DNA from: Isoetes taiwanensis
Lineage: Eukaryota > Streptophyta > Lycopodiopsida > Isoetales > Isoetaceae
Length of the DNA: 64,000 nt
Assembly: GCA_021234155.1 (NCBI GenBank)
Contig: JAJEKV010000024.1
Span: forward strand, 15,290,913-15,354,912
Direction: 5' to 3'
Notes under the pieces: generated by a model
Told to the model about the DNA's origin: nothing
What the model saw: only the letters and a program-made list of their open reading frames with translations
The model's database searches: none
Translations under genes and position numbers: made by a program
Shown: one piece after another, positions 45,428 to 57,937 of the stretch
Layout: each line of letters starts with the position of its first letter
Numbering within the stretch: the stretch's first letter is position 1

Positions 45428-46733
45428 ATGGAGGATCCGACCGTCAAGAATCGAGATCATGTATTACCTGACAATATCCGACTCTACCTTGAGCCTTCTT
45501 ACTGGTTAGTGTAAGCTACCTTGAATTATAGAAATTTACTCTCAAGTTTAGGGTTTATCTTTGCTGATATATAGAAGTTTAGGGACGGGAGGTTCGCCCA
45601 GGAGAAGCATTACCAATGGTTCAAAGATTATTCGCAGTTCCGCCATCCTGTGCTCCAGCATCTAAACAAAAGTGATGGGGTAAAATTTCTTTTGTATTCT
45701 AATCTGAGACATGTCTTATTGGAACTTGTTCGTTTCGGTTTTAGAGCTGGGATGTGGAAATTCTATCATGGATGAAAAGATATATGGGGATGGTTTTACT
45801 CAAATACAGATCTCTCTAAAGTTACCATTGAACACAAGAAAAAGAGATTCATAGCTAGGGGATATGATGGTCAGTGTTTTGATGTTTGTCCTATATTGAT
45901 TAAGATTTAACATGTGATGCAGCCATTAAGTTGGGCATTGCTGATGTAACCAGTTTACCATTTAAAGATTGCAGTTTTGATGTTATAATCGAGAAGGGAG
46001 TGATGGTAAACATTTGTTTCTTTAATTTGACACGTGGCAGCATAATGCAAAAGAAATATGGTTAATTAGAGCGGTTGGAAATAAAATCATTATGGCTGCA
46101 TTAGCTGAGAAACATTTTAGTCTCTTGCATTTCACATTAATTTTACTTGAGTTACTTTAGAAAGAAGCAATTAAGGGACGAAGAGTATGAATATATATGC
46201 AATACATATTGTCTATAAGGATGTACTTTCTGTGAATAGTGGTGATCCATGGGATGCAAAACTGGAGGCCAAAAAGAAAGTATTTGCAATGCTACAGGAA
46301 GTACATAGAGTTTTGACACAAAATGGTATTTTCATTTCTATAACATTTGGCCAGATTGATAGATACTTTCCCTTTAATTTATAAGAAAAGGTTGTTTCAG
46401 AATAAGATTGTCTGAACTTATTGCAGCCACATTCTAGGAGACCCTTTTTTGAAGCGCGACAATTTACATGGTCTATGGAATACTTTAGTTTTGGAGATCT
46501 ATTTCGTTATTTTTTTTATTCCTTGAGGAAGGTAGGCTTGTCAAGTCACTGCTCTGTTCCAAAAAGCCTTTGAGATGCATGCATTTAACATTTTGCTTGT
46601 CAGTTTTTTATAGGAAAAGGCACATGATAGCTGTGAAGTTCCTTCCATGCCCAAGGATGCTACACAGATGGATCTAATTCAGGAGCAAATGGATGACGAC
46701 AATTATCTCTTGACAACCATGCTAAATTATTAG
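45428..46733 (+). pseudogene. EEF1A-lysine-methyltransferase-4-like methyltransferase, decayed
   Basis: Seven exon-like pieces on the plus strand fit this class I methyltransferase: 45428-45504 (MEDPTVKNRD...LEPSYW), 45583-45679 (FAQEKHYQWFKDYSQFRHPV), about 45747-45869 (LGCGNSIMDEKIYGDG, the S-adenosylmethionine-binding loop), 45923-46005 (LPFKDCSFDVIIEKGVM), 46220-46354 (SVNSGDPWDAKLEAK, IFISITFGQ), 46427-46531 (FTWSMEYFSFGDLF) and 46614-46733. Most splice phases agree. Two defects are visible. A one-base loss near 45800 shifts the frame between YGDGFTQI and DLSKVTIEHKKKR. And the donor after ITFGQ reads AT instead of GT (46355). It may therefore be a recent pseudogene, or the defects may be sequence errors. 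Related enzymes methylate translation factor EF1A. Confidence 0.72.
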
Positions 46734-46984
46734 ATACCATATGGAGAATGCCCTGCAATGCTTTCCGAATGGCTATGTATTTTCAGACGGCTAGGAGTTT
46801 TGAGAAGTTCCATCTATCTTGTTGTAGCATTATAACTTTTGAAAGAGATACTGAGATGTTCAAAGGGGAAGGCCTTACCAAGCATAGTAAAGCAGCAAAG
46901 TAGAATAGAATGGGCTAGTACAATGGGCTAGTACAATCATTACTACTAGGATTAAAAAACCCCTGCCTCGAAAGGTTTTCAAGG

Positions 46985-48300
46985 AAGGAAGGAAGGTATT
47001 TTTATCGTCCACGGAGACCAATCGGTCTATGGGACCCAATACAAAAGCGCAGCAAGTGGATTACTACCCACCCCCGCCCCGAAGGGTTTTCGAGGGAAAA
47101 ACCGTGGCAGCAATCAGCCTGCTGACAAACTGTTCCAATATACGAAATACAAAAACACACAAATATATACACTCATGTACCGTACCCATAGTGCCTGATC
47201 AGTGAGCAGCCAGGAGGGGGCAAAGATGGGCTCGCAGATCCAGTACCTCCTGAATGTACGACCCTAGGGCACGTACTGACGGTGTGTTCATCAGCAAATG
47301 TAGGGGCAAGTCCGGCCTTACTAAGGGAACGTAACTGGCCCGGATCTGACTGAATCCTGGGCAACTCTGGAAAGTGTGAGACTCATCCCCAATGGCACCC
47401 TTTTGACAGCACTGACAAAGCCTGTCCTGGCGGGGCTCCCCAATCCACCTGCCCGTCTCGATGCGGAGATGGTGGGCACCTGTGCGAATGGAGGCAATGA
47501 GTCTCCGCGATTTTTCGGGGCAGGCGGGAACGCAGAGCTGCGCGGGCCCCGCCAACGCTGGGTTGATGTGCTCCTTGTAATGGGCCGCTTTGACCTGCTC
47601 TAGAGCCGCCGGATCCCGTGAGCTTGTCAAGGAAGCAAGCGCCCGTATTCCCGCAAGTCGTTACGATTGGCCTCTGTGTCGGTACGCGACGCATCTGTGC
47701 TCCTGCACCTTCCTTGACGAACCATTGATCTCTCTTACCCCTCCAACAAAGCCCCGAGCCGCCAAGGGGCCCATTGCCACAGTGAAGCCAGTGCGGGAGC
47801 CGAAGCATCGACCATGTTAACCACTTTCTCAAAGTAGACGATGTGTCTATCAAGGGCTGCTCACCGGCGGTAAGAATCCGGTTTCTGCAGCCAGAATCCG
47901 ATAGGGGACCTGGTTTCACCCCGTGCCCGCGGCCAAAAATGCCTCGCACTGCCCAAGTCATTCCAGGTCGCCAAAGAGATGACCGGGCCCCAAACCTCAA
48001 CCCCGTACAGAAGGATAGGCTCGACCAGCGCACGAAACAGATGTGAGTGATGGCCCCAATCATAGAGCTCACCGGTGATCAAGTTCTCAATGGCATAAAG
48101 CGCCTTTCCCCTGGCGTCACACCAAGCGGATGGACGTCTCCCAACAGAGCGAGGAGGGGAACTCCACCCCTAGGTACTTGTAGGTGGGCGTGACCTCCAT
48201 AGGCTGTCATCGATATGTGAGTGCAGGAGGCGTGGGGTGGCGTGAAGAGGATATGAGAACCACCCTGGTCTTGGCCAGATTCACGCGCATACCTTTATTA
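46985..48300 (-). pseudogene. 5'-truncated LINE fragment
   Basis: On the minus strand, in shifting frames, it reads GMRVNLAKTRVVLIS, TYKYLGVEF, LFRALVEPILLYGVEVWG and RLIASIRTGAHHLRIETGRW, ending in a zinc-knuckle-like CQCCQKGAIGDESHTFQSC. This is the C-terminal part of a LINE reverse transcriptase of a type unlike the element at 57.7-63 kb. The 3' side ends near 47000 in ATAAAAATA followed by CCTTCCTTCCTT. Composition is clearly richer in G and C than the flanks. The catalytic YADD box is missing because of truncation. Confidence 0.75.
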
Positions 48301-50080
48301 GCTTCTTAGGTCACAAAATATGCAGAACCCAACAACTTTTAGCCCATTTCTTACATTACATAGCATGCAATAACATATTTCAATTTCATTGGATGTTTAG
48401 TAGATCATTTCATAATTTAAGAATGTTATGTATCCATCAACTATGGTTACCTTAGTTTGTGCTTCCTTGCTACTTGACTCCATTTTCTTTTTTAATAGGC
48501 AACTAGAATATAGTTTGAGTTCAACTACACTACTTTGAACCAAATAAATGTTCGTGGTGGCTTAATATTAGAAGGTATACGAAATGATGATAATCTAAAA
48601 AACACAAATGCACGCGGCGGCCTTGGTCGCCGCGACAAACTCCTTGTAATTTATTATTGATTAAGTTTCAATATATTTTCTTTCATTAATAATAAATCAT
48701 TCAATAGTTATTACTAAAATATTAACTTTATAATTTAATTGATTTTGGCCTAAAACTTTTCCTAAAGGTGTTTTTGAAAGTATAAAAGTTTGTAAGTTGA
48801 AAAAGTTTCAATAGTTTTAAGTCAATCGCTTATTGAACCATTATATTTCATTTATAAATTATCAGAATTGCTAAATTTTAAATTTATTAAATCGCTAAAA
48901 ATTAAAATTTTATATTCTTGAAATGTCTAATTCTAAATAGATTCAAGTGAAAATTAGTCTGAAAAGCAATTTTATGCTTTGATAACCATTAAAGTCTTAA
49001 CTTAAAGATAAACTTATATAATTAAAACTCATAAAAATTATAACAATCAGGAAGTTTTAAATAATATATCTACTTATTTAAAAAGTTTCTTTTCCGGCAG
49101 TGCTAACGCCGGCGCTAACGCTTTTTCCGGCAAATGTTACGCCGATTTTTTTCATTTTCTGGGCACAATTTTTCTTCCTTCATTATTCTCTTCTGAGTTA
49201 ATTTTTGATGGCAGGTGTGGAAGCGTTATTCTCGATGGCAGATGAAAAGATCGTGGGCGGCAATCTCCTCCGCCATCCATGATTAGATGTTTAGGGTTTA
49301 AATCCATCCATGCTTCCTCCCGATTCTACCCCAAACAATCTCTCATTTTTTCTTGCTCCTCTCGGTGGAGTATTTTACTACGAAAAAAATCGTCCAGATA
49401 AAGCTCTTGCTCTCCATTCTTGCTTTCCATTCGATTCTTGCTCTCCATTTGAGCCCCAAAGCAGTATTTTTTAGATTCTTTCTGCCACAAGCATCTCTGT
49501 TTTTCGCCTCCTCTGTCTTCATCGGCATGCAGTTCTTGAGCTTGGATCATGAAGCAGGGTGTGTTTTTGCTTGACATATGCAAAAAAGCATGTGGGCGAC
49601 ACCCATCTTTTGAAAACCGCTGAACTTCATTAACAGACGCCACGCCCGCCCTCTCGGCCGGGCCACGGAATTTTAAGCCCTTCATTCGGCCGTCATGCAA
49701 AATTCATGAGCGGGAGGGAGATTCTTTTCTTGGATCGTTTTAGGCTTGAGCTGAATTTTGGAATTGAAATAGGAAATGGCGGTGTTGTGTCATTGTTCTT
49801 GCAAAATTTATTGCAATTCATTCATCCGTCCCACTATGGACTGGAATTCCGCCTTCCCTCTTCTTTGGCCAAGAACCGAAAGTGCAATTTGATCCCCGGC
49901 ACAATTCTATCGGGCTTACAACAATTTCAGCACAATCCGAAAGATTTATGGAGTCTTTGCCTTAGTTTCAAACAAGAATTTTGATGACAAGATGATTCCC
50001 TCGGTAGAGGTATGCCATAAGCTTACTGCCTGTTCTTGACTGCTGTGGACACTTAATTTTTAACTGTTGTGCCTTGATAG
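48301..50080. other. AT-rich intergenic with short GC-rich hairpins
   Basis: A very AT-rich stretch (48340-49090) holds one GC island with a hairpin, GCGGCGGCCTTGGTCGCCGC (about 48615-48634). At 49095-49135 CCGGC and GCTAACG are repeated in direct and inverted order. Both could mark transposon ends. The first exons of the gene at 50081 may lie in 49200-50010, but no frame is convincing. Confidence 0.4.
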
Positions 50081-53000
50081 GAGAAGACGAACCTGCTGTT
50101 GTCCAAGATGAAACAAGAACAGAGGATATTCTACATGAAAACAGATATGAAGGTATGTTGTTAGTGCTTGTTTAGTGCTGTAATAACCAGTGAATTTTGA
50201 AATGATATTGAATGTAAAAACTTCATCTAAGGTGGTGGATGTTTCTGTGAAGAAGCACATGCTGAAGTTGTGCTGAATGACACAAATGCAGATGTAGAGG
50301 ATCCAGGTAATTCAGGATTTATTATATTGTTGTTTGTTTGTGTAAAAAGAAACTTCATGACTAACCTTAGTTCTTGATTTATCTTTCCAGAAATTGGTGG
50401 TGAATTTTGTTATGAAGAAACACAAACTGATTTTATGGCAGAGGAATTACATCAAAATGAGACACAAGCTCCAATGGATATTGAAGGTATGTCAAGTTGT
50501 ATCTCCAGTTGTTTTTTATGAATCCTTTACAAATTAACTTTTGTTAGCTTCTTTAGGTGTTCTTTTTAGGAAGAAGAGAGTTGAACAAAGAAGAAAAGAA
50601 AGACAAAGACAGAGAGAAAGGGAGGCTGCAGGTGATGAACAAGCCAAGCTGAATGGTGATTTCAGCACACAAAAAAAAGAAAAGATTGTCAAAGAATATT
50701 GGCAAACTTGTTAATAATATGTGTAGGAATGCTAGTGAAAAAGATAGGGAAGATATTCTAAGGGGTGCAGCCAAATGGTTGCCTGGTCTAGGTGTTCAAA
50801 CCACCAAAGAATTCAAAACAATGAAAGCTATAGTGGACAACTTGAAGGATTCATTTGCAGCCCACAAATATGCAAAGGATACAGATGCATGGAGAGCAAG
50901 AAGTGCTGCCATGGCTTACTCACAATGCCGACACAAATAGAAGGGCCTTTGCAAAGCAACTAAACCCGAATAGAAGAATTGTCTCTGTTGCTGTTAAGAG
51001 AAGACTTGCTGCTGAACATGGAGAAGGACCATGGTCAATGTTCAAGAAAAGCACTCGGTGACAAGCTTTCTTATGATCGTGGGAAACTTGTGGTTGACTT
51101 TTGGAGGAATAACACCGAGTATCACCTTGCAAAAACATGTGGTGAAGATCGGACTAGGCAAAGGAGTGAACATAATGCATCCCTTGCATTTTCTAGAGGA
51201 AACTCAAGTAAGTGTTTCTATATATTGATTTTTGTTGGCCTTTTAAATTCTTTTTATAACTTGTGAATTTGCACTTGCGTGTTACTTTCTATAAACGTTT
51301 TATTCTTTGAATATCCCAAGTTTGACTTGTCTTTTTCGATGTTTCATGCTCACAAAAACCACCATATGTAAGGAAGGTTAGGGATAGAGAAACTTGTTGT
51401 TGTGTGTATCACATGAAAACAGATTTCATTAGGCAAGCAATAAATAAGGTTAGGCATGATGAGAAATTACATGGAGCTAGTCGCAAGTGCACTTGTGTGG
51501 TTTGTGGCTCTCAAAACTTGCATGGCAAATAAATGTACATACTCTTCTACCAAAGAGCCTTGGAGATCACCGGGTTTGTCCAAGGGATGATGAAACAGAG
51601 GAGTGGCATGCACATGACCTGCTTTTGACTCTCAAGTGCAAGAATTGTGGACCGCCAAGTTACCAACCTGCCCAAATGAATTGAAATACATTCCAGACAC
51701 AACATTGAATGGAAGACCTATGACAAGGTTAGAATTCAGCTTTATTTTATCCCAAGTTATATCACATTGATCCTGTCATTACCATTGCGTACTTGAACCC
51801 ATTGGAGAACCTCGTGCCTCGATGGCAAGGGAGGGTACAAGATTTCTACTAAACCAGTTACCAAACTGGTTTACAAATGCACAACTGCTGTAGAGATTAT
51901 CCAGGAAGCCAAGAATGTCTTAAAAGAGTTTATACCACATAATTATGAAGGAAGATGGTAGGCCAAACAATTCAGGGAGTGTTTGGCAACATTTCCAAAG
52001 GACACCATAGTTTCTGTCATAGATTTTGCTGAGAATTATACTTTTAAGATTCAGCAAGAGATACAGAGTCTACACTGGAAGAATGATCAATGCACAATTT
52101 TAGTGCATATTACATACAGACATGCAACATTGTCAGATGATCCAAGTTTGGATGAAAATGAGAGAAGAATTATAAAAGAGACTCATTTCTACATATCAGA
52201 TGACAGGGACCATGATACCTTGTTTGTGCAGTATTGTTTGAACAAGCATCATGTATTTCTGACAAAGAGGGCAGTAAAGTATAACAGACACATCATGTGG
52301 TCTGATGGTTGCTCATCTCAGTTCAAAGGAGCAAGGAACTTTTATTTCCTTGGTAGGAACTACCATACCAATGGCATTCCAATAAATTGGAATTACTTTG
52401 CCTCCTATCATGGCAAAGGTAACTACATTCTTTGTCAATGGATTTATAGTTTTAATTTGTTTTTTTTTTGTCGACTAATAATAGAACAGTGAACATGATG
52501 GTGCCGGAGCTGCTATTAAACGAGCTCTTACACATGAGATGTTGAAAAGAGGATAGTACCACTTTTAAAAATGCACATGATGCAAGAGTTTTTTCCGGGT
52601 CAAGCATTTCAGGGGACAACTCCACAATCGAGGGCAAAGACAGTTCGGGTATGCTGAAATACCGCTTTTATAACCTTAGTGTGTCTTTGAAATACCGCTT
52701 TGTTGAATGTTATTGTGTGTTGAAATACTGGTTTCTTTCCTAAACAGGTTTTTCTGGGAAATTGGAGTAGACGAGGTTGATAGATCAGAAAGGTATGATT
52801 GTGCTACACTTTCTGGTTCAAGCAAGTTCCATTCCATCAGGCCAATTCAAGCTACAGATCCTACACAAGTTGCTCATATGGACTACAGTTGTTTCTGTCA
52901 TAATTGTTGGTTAGGCAAACATGCCAAGTGCCCTAACGAAGGTAGAATAGGCACATGGCAATACTCGAAGCTAAGACCAGTGTTTGATTATGTGGAAGAT

Positions 53001-53490
53001 GTTGTGGATGGCCCCTGCTTTTGAAGGTGATCCTCAATGGAAGTCCGATATTCTTGCGTTGGAGATCATTTTTCCAGAGAGTTGCGAGCCGCACAACAAG
53101 GAGAATGTGGACTTCTATGTGCTGAAGTGCACAAAGGTGAAACATGTGGTGGAGAAGGCATTCAAAGATCCATGGGGCCAAAAGTTTGCCAGAAATGAGG
53201 TAGTTGTCACTGGTTTATTCTACAAGTTCTTAGGGGGCAGCAGATATGAGTTACTGGTAAATGAACCAGAGTGTAATGTTTATAGTCATTTGTTTACTTC
53301 TGTTTGTTTTGAGTTGACCAAGATTAGTGGTAACTATTTTGATCTGCCAGAAGATACACATAACCAAATATTGGACAGCTTGCCACAAAACAGTGCATTG
53401 ATAGCTCAAAACTCAGTTGAACCTGCATCAAGTGAGCTGAATTTAACAAAAAGAACAAGAAACTCGGGGAAAAAGAAGAGAACAGCCTAA
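50081..53490 (+). pseudogene. DDE-like transposase-type gene, unnamed family
   Basis: Four clean exons open the model: 50081-50152, 50232-50306, 50391-50486 and from 50557, with matching phase. They give an acidic N-terminus (GGGCFCEEAHAEVVLND, GGEFCYEETQTDF), then a highly charged helix (VEQRRKERQRQREREAAGDE). The conserved part follows, broken by several one-base shifts: FAKQLNPNRRIVSVAVKRRL, GDKLSYDRGKLVVDFWRN, a Cys-rich segment (KCTCVVCGSQN ... LKCKNCGPP) and STKPVTKLVYKCTTAVEII. Next is the core VIDFAENYTFKIQQEIQSLH, FYISDDRDHD, IMWSDGCSSQFKGARNFYF and YHGKG, then after an intron (donor 52420) HDGAGAAIKRALTHEMLKRG. The C-terminus has CFCHNCWLGKHAKC. Spacing of DFAEN, WSDG and HGKG-x-HDGAG looks like a DDE catalytic set. 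Comparable uncharacterised proteins occur widely in eukaryotes. Frame breaks make this copy doubtful. Confidence 0.6.
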
Positions 53491-53975
53491 TTCTTTTAAA
53501 TTGTACATTGTATACCATTCTATGATTGTAACCATTGTTACAAACCATTGTATTGAAATTTTAACCATTGTATTGTATGGTCATTGATTTGTAATGAAAT
53601 TCTAACCAATTCATTGTAATGAATTGGAATTGTGTTTGAATTTAGTTTGAATTGAATTTGATTGTCAATTGAATTGGAAATGTCTTTGAATTGTGTGTGA
53701 ATTGAAAATGAATTTGAAGTGTGTTTGCATTGAAATTTGTATGACTTATACTTCTAACTTTCATACATAAGATATTCATAACAAAAGTGCAAAATATCAA
53801 GCAAACATATCATTTGATTCAAGAGAAACTCTGTCATTTCATATAAGTGTTACACAAAATATTTCAAAAACTTACTGCACCTAAGGGGAAAATTGGTGCA
53901 GTAAAAGCAGTATTGTCAACATAAAAAAGCAGTATTGTCAACATGGAGATTAAAGCAGTATTGCCAACATGAGGA

Positions 53976-56224
53976 TTACAGCTGCAACTTCTTATGCATC
54001 TTCTTCTCCAACCACTTCTCCATGGTAACATCATCTTCCATGGGGTTGTCTGGGCTTTGTGGAGACAACAGCACTTTCCTCTGTGCTGGAGAGAATATCT
54101 CACGTGCTGGTGAGATCACCACTGTGCTCAACTCTCGACCTGCAAACAAAACAAGTCAATGTTAAGAAATTTATTTGTGCAAATCAAATTTGCAAGATAA
54201 CACTTACAAGTGCTCAAGGTAATTGGCATTTGCTTTGGCTCGCAACCGAACCGGAGGATCTCGCATAATACAAGTTAGGTCGGGTCTAAAATAAAACTAT
54301 TGAACACATGTGCTGAAAAAGTGCTTACCGCTTTTAATCGGAGTGTGCATTTCGGATAAGCCCTCCTTTGAAGCATCGGTTTCCACAAAGACCATCCCCG
54401 TCCAACCACTTTTGAAATTTTTTCTGCATTTAAAAAGCTGATGTGAGTCAAATGCACATGAGTAAATGATACATATGTTGAAATGTTGCTTACCTTTCAT
54501 TTTTGGAGACAAATCATGCACTGCAAAATAGTGCTGGACAAGTTCATCTACAACACCATCACTGGTAATGTCTGCAGCAAAAAAAATCTTAAGTAATTGT
54601 ACTCAAATACCTGTAATTGTTAATTTTTTTACCTGCTGCTTTACTGCCTATCTGAGGACTATCTTCACGAGCTAAGTGAGAAAACTTCATTGGACTAACC
54701 TTTTCCACATCAATTGGATCTGCAAGGAATAAACAAACTTCAAGCAAGCTTTAACTAACTTGAGAAAATACTGAATAAGTACCTAGATCTATGGGTTTTT
54801 GACCACATGACTTAGTGGCACTCCTTGTTATTCTTTTCTTTGCCACTCTGACAGGCTGAAAATCTGAACTTGGTGGATCATTATACATAGAGGTGCTCGA
54901 GCTAGTTTCTTCTCTTAATCTCTTCTTGGGTGTCAACTCCTTCTGCTTTTTTCCAGTCTTGCTGGTTTTTTCTACTTCTTCTGCTGGTTTTTTCCTTCTG
55001 CTGGTTTTTTCTACTTCTTCTGTTTCTGTTTCTTCACTTGATTCTTCTTCATCTGAACCTGGTGGCTTGAGTTCCTTGAAACCAAGTTCATCAAGAATAC
55101 TTGGAGGAACCTCAACATCACGGACCCGGATGCAATGCAATGCATGCCTTCCAGCACAACACTGAAACATATTACATGGTAAATATGACCACATGAATTA
55201 AGCTTAACATGCAATTCATATTCCTCTGAAAACAGAAGGCCACAGCCCTCACATGTGGTTGCCCCTTTGGACATTGGGAAATTATAAGTTCCCATTCCCA
55301 GTTTTGGGAGATTCTTCTTGGATTTCTCATTTTGATGCAAGTGAGCCACATGCTTGCACTTGGCATGCCAGAACTTCATGTTAGTTTCATAATTTTCAAT
55401 ATCAGAATTGAGAATACAAATTTCTTTCTTTAGTTGCTGCAAACCTGAAGTGTTCACCTTCGACATCTGCTTGTCTAGAAAAGCTTGGAGAGCTTGCTCA
55501 TCCCTTTGCAACGTTTGTATTCCATCTTCCTCATCAGGACTGAACAGCTGCAAATCCATCCACATCTGCCTCTTCTCCTTTATCTCGTCTTCTAGATCCT
55601 TGAAGTTTGCATTGGAGTTGCTGATGGAACCTTCCATTCTCAACAGGTCGGCCTGTTTCTGCACCAATTCCTTCTTGATGTCCTCATACATATGGGAAAG
55701 TGACCTGATGTGATTCAGCAGTGCAGTGGTGTTCTTCTCGAAAGCATTCACATGTTCTTTGTTCAGCTGAGCTTGGCCAATCCTGTAAGCATCTACTGCA
55801 AGACTTGCCCAATTAACCTTAAACTCGTCAGGATTCTGCAATGCCTTTGCAGTATGTGACCAGGCAAAAGCCCTTGCAAAAAGGGTTCTCAATTCCTTAT
55901 TTGGAAGCGGTTTCTGATAAACTCTCTCTATCAAATCAGAGAGTGCTGTCTTGAACTGGGGCTTGATTAACTTGATGTGTATCTTGCCGGTTTTGGGCAT
56001 AGGTTTTCCCAGACCTGCAAAAAATCAGCACTTGGAACATCTGCCCATTTGATACTTCTTGGATTCTTTCCCTCCATCGAAAGTTTCTGATTCTTTGCAA
56101 ACTCAATGGGTGTTCTTGCAAAAAGTAACTCCTGCAAAACCGAGTTCTTAGTTTGGTCCCTTAAAAAAAAATTAGAAATGCAAGGGGGAGCTTGTACCTC
56201 GCCGGAATTGGTTTTGGTCGCCAT
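53976..56224 (-). pseudogene. Coiled-coil/RING-like gene, six exons, three frame breaks
   Basis: Minus-strand exons: 56224-56198 (MATKTNSGE), 56131-54783, 54719-54633, 54571-54494, 54423-54329 and 54140-53976, all with GT-AG introns. The protein has an N-terminal helical part (FARAFAWSHTAKALQNPDEF), long coiled coils (DIKKELVQKQADLLRMEGSI, FKDLEDEIKEKRQMWMDLQL), then a RING-like zinc site, CEGCGLLF ... LNSCGHIYHVIC, continuing as CCAGRHALHC in another frame. The tail is charged (LTPKKRLREETSSSTSMYND) and ends VTMEKWLEKKMHKKLQL. Three one-base breaks are seen: near 56010 (T6 run), near 55180 and at the start of exon 5 (A6 run; exon is 95 bases where phase needs 96). It is convergent with the DDE-like gene at 50081-53490, 485 bases away, and may be its companion. 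Family not recognised. Confidence 0.55.
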
Positions 56225-57719
56225 GCTTCAAGTCGCGAATTCGGATCAAAAACAGAGTTTTGTAAACTCAAAACATGAATTATTTCCAAATTCATTGAAG
56301 ATATCGTGCTTGATGGGTCTGACGATTCCGAAATCATTAATTTCAAAGAACCCGAGGAGAATTAATCACCGATTCATCATGGATTCAAAGATCGCTGCGA
56401 AAGTTCGCGCCCAAAAACTTTCCTGACTGGTGGCCTTCTCCGGCCGTCACTGCCCTTCAACTTTATGGCTGACGGCTCGTCAAGTTGCTGCCCGTCACGG
56501 ACTGCTCGTGTAAAAAAAACGAAAGTAAAGTGCTAAAAAACTGCTTGACGGGCGGAAAATGGCACATATCAAGCATAAACACACTCAGCAATAAGGTAAG
56601 TCGTAAGGCTTTGAACAAGTTTCTATTTTCCTTATTGTTTATTCTTCTTACTGTTTTTCGGCTTCTGGGCAGAGGAATATAGCGATTTGGGAAAGGCCTG
56701 AAACAATTTTTGGCTGGGCTTATCTTCAGAAGCATCATGCAGGTGAATCCGCCTTACTATATTTCTTATCATTTCTTATCATCTTACTCTGTTAAAAACC
56801 CTACTGTAACTCAAGACAGTTTATTTCTGCAGGTTTAGGGCTCTGGAGCTTTGATTTTGCTTACCAGGTTGGCTTCTGGACTACAAGAGGTGCTTCCCTG
56901 ATCCTATTTATTTCAATCAAGTCCAAGATTTGAAGGCAAAACAAAGATGCCAAAGCGCAAGCCGTTTCCCTTAAACCTTCTTCCTTTTTTGTTTGTTTGT
57001 TCGGCCTGCTCTAAATGTTGGTTTGTAGCAATGTTGGTCGTACCAAAATCCATTGAACCAATTTTTGAGAAACCAAAGTCCACCACCTTATCTTTATGCT
57101 CTCTTTTAGATATTCCAGATGCTTTAAGATTTTTTTAATGCAATAAGCTCTGGCTTTTGCCTCAAATCTTCGCGCGATTAGAGCTAGATTTCTCTGAACC
57201 CATATTTTGCAAGAAAATAGAGTTTCTAAAAGACATCATGGCATGGAGGATCGATTGCTGTACAGAAAGGGCTTTTGAGCGACCTTGCATATGGCCTTAA
57301 GTGATTGGATATTCTGTTATATTTTTATCAAATTCATTATATGCAGTTTTATATGGATGCTTCTGATTGCTCTTTGAGATATTTCTGTCTTGATTGTGCA
57401 TCAAATCAAACCCTAAACCCATTGTATTCTTATGATGCATGTTATTTGGCATCTGTCAGGTTCATGCATATGATTCTATTGAGGATAAAATCTGTTAGTC
57501 TAGGATCTATTTGTGTTGAGAAGAATATGTATTTTGGAAATGGAAGGGCATGCCAGATTGTGTAGTTGAATTTGGGATCCGAATTATGAGTTTGTTCAAT
57601 GGAATGGCATTTTACTTATGAGGCATATGAGGAATACACATTATCATTTATAATGCAGTTTCTGATGGGTTGGCATGTTTTGGATGTGCATATTCTGATA
57701 AGGATGAAATTTTTATGAT
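56225..57719. other. Intergenic, hairpin-rich left edge
   Basis: About 56420-56565 has repeated GCCGTCA/TGACGGC and CCCGTCA/TGACGGG words able to form hairpins, perhaps an element end. Near 56670-56890 two short exon-like pieces (YLQKHHA, then LGLWSFDFAYQ between TGCAG and GTTGG) look coding but match nothing I know. Remainder shows no gene. Confidence 0.4.
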
Positions 57720-57937
57720 TTTGTTTGTTTGTTTGTTTTTTTTTTTTGAAGGCAAGGATTTTTTTATATTCATGTTAACATAAATACATCAGAAAAAGGT
57801 ATATCCATTGGAAAAAGATATACCAAATAAAGGCATGCAGAGATATATCTCCTGCTATGTCCAAAAAAGGAACTCCAATCATGGAGTGAATACAACTTTT
57901 AGAGTTTTAAGCTTATAAAAACGATTGTATCAGAGAT

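Noticed and set aside
55170-55200. A 14-base intron in the RING-like gene (GTAATATGTTTCAG)
   Set aside because: Far below plant intron size. Reading CGHIYHVIC straight through keeps a normal RING spacing, so a one-base loss after it is simpler.
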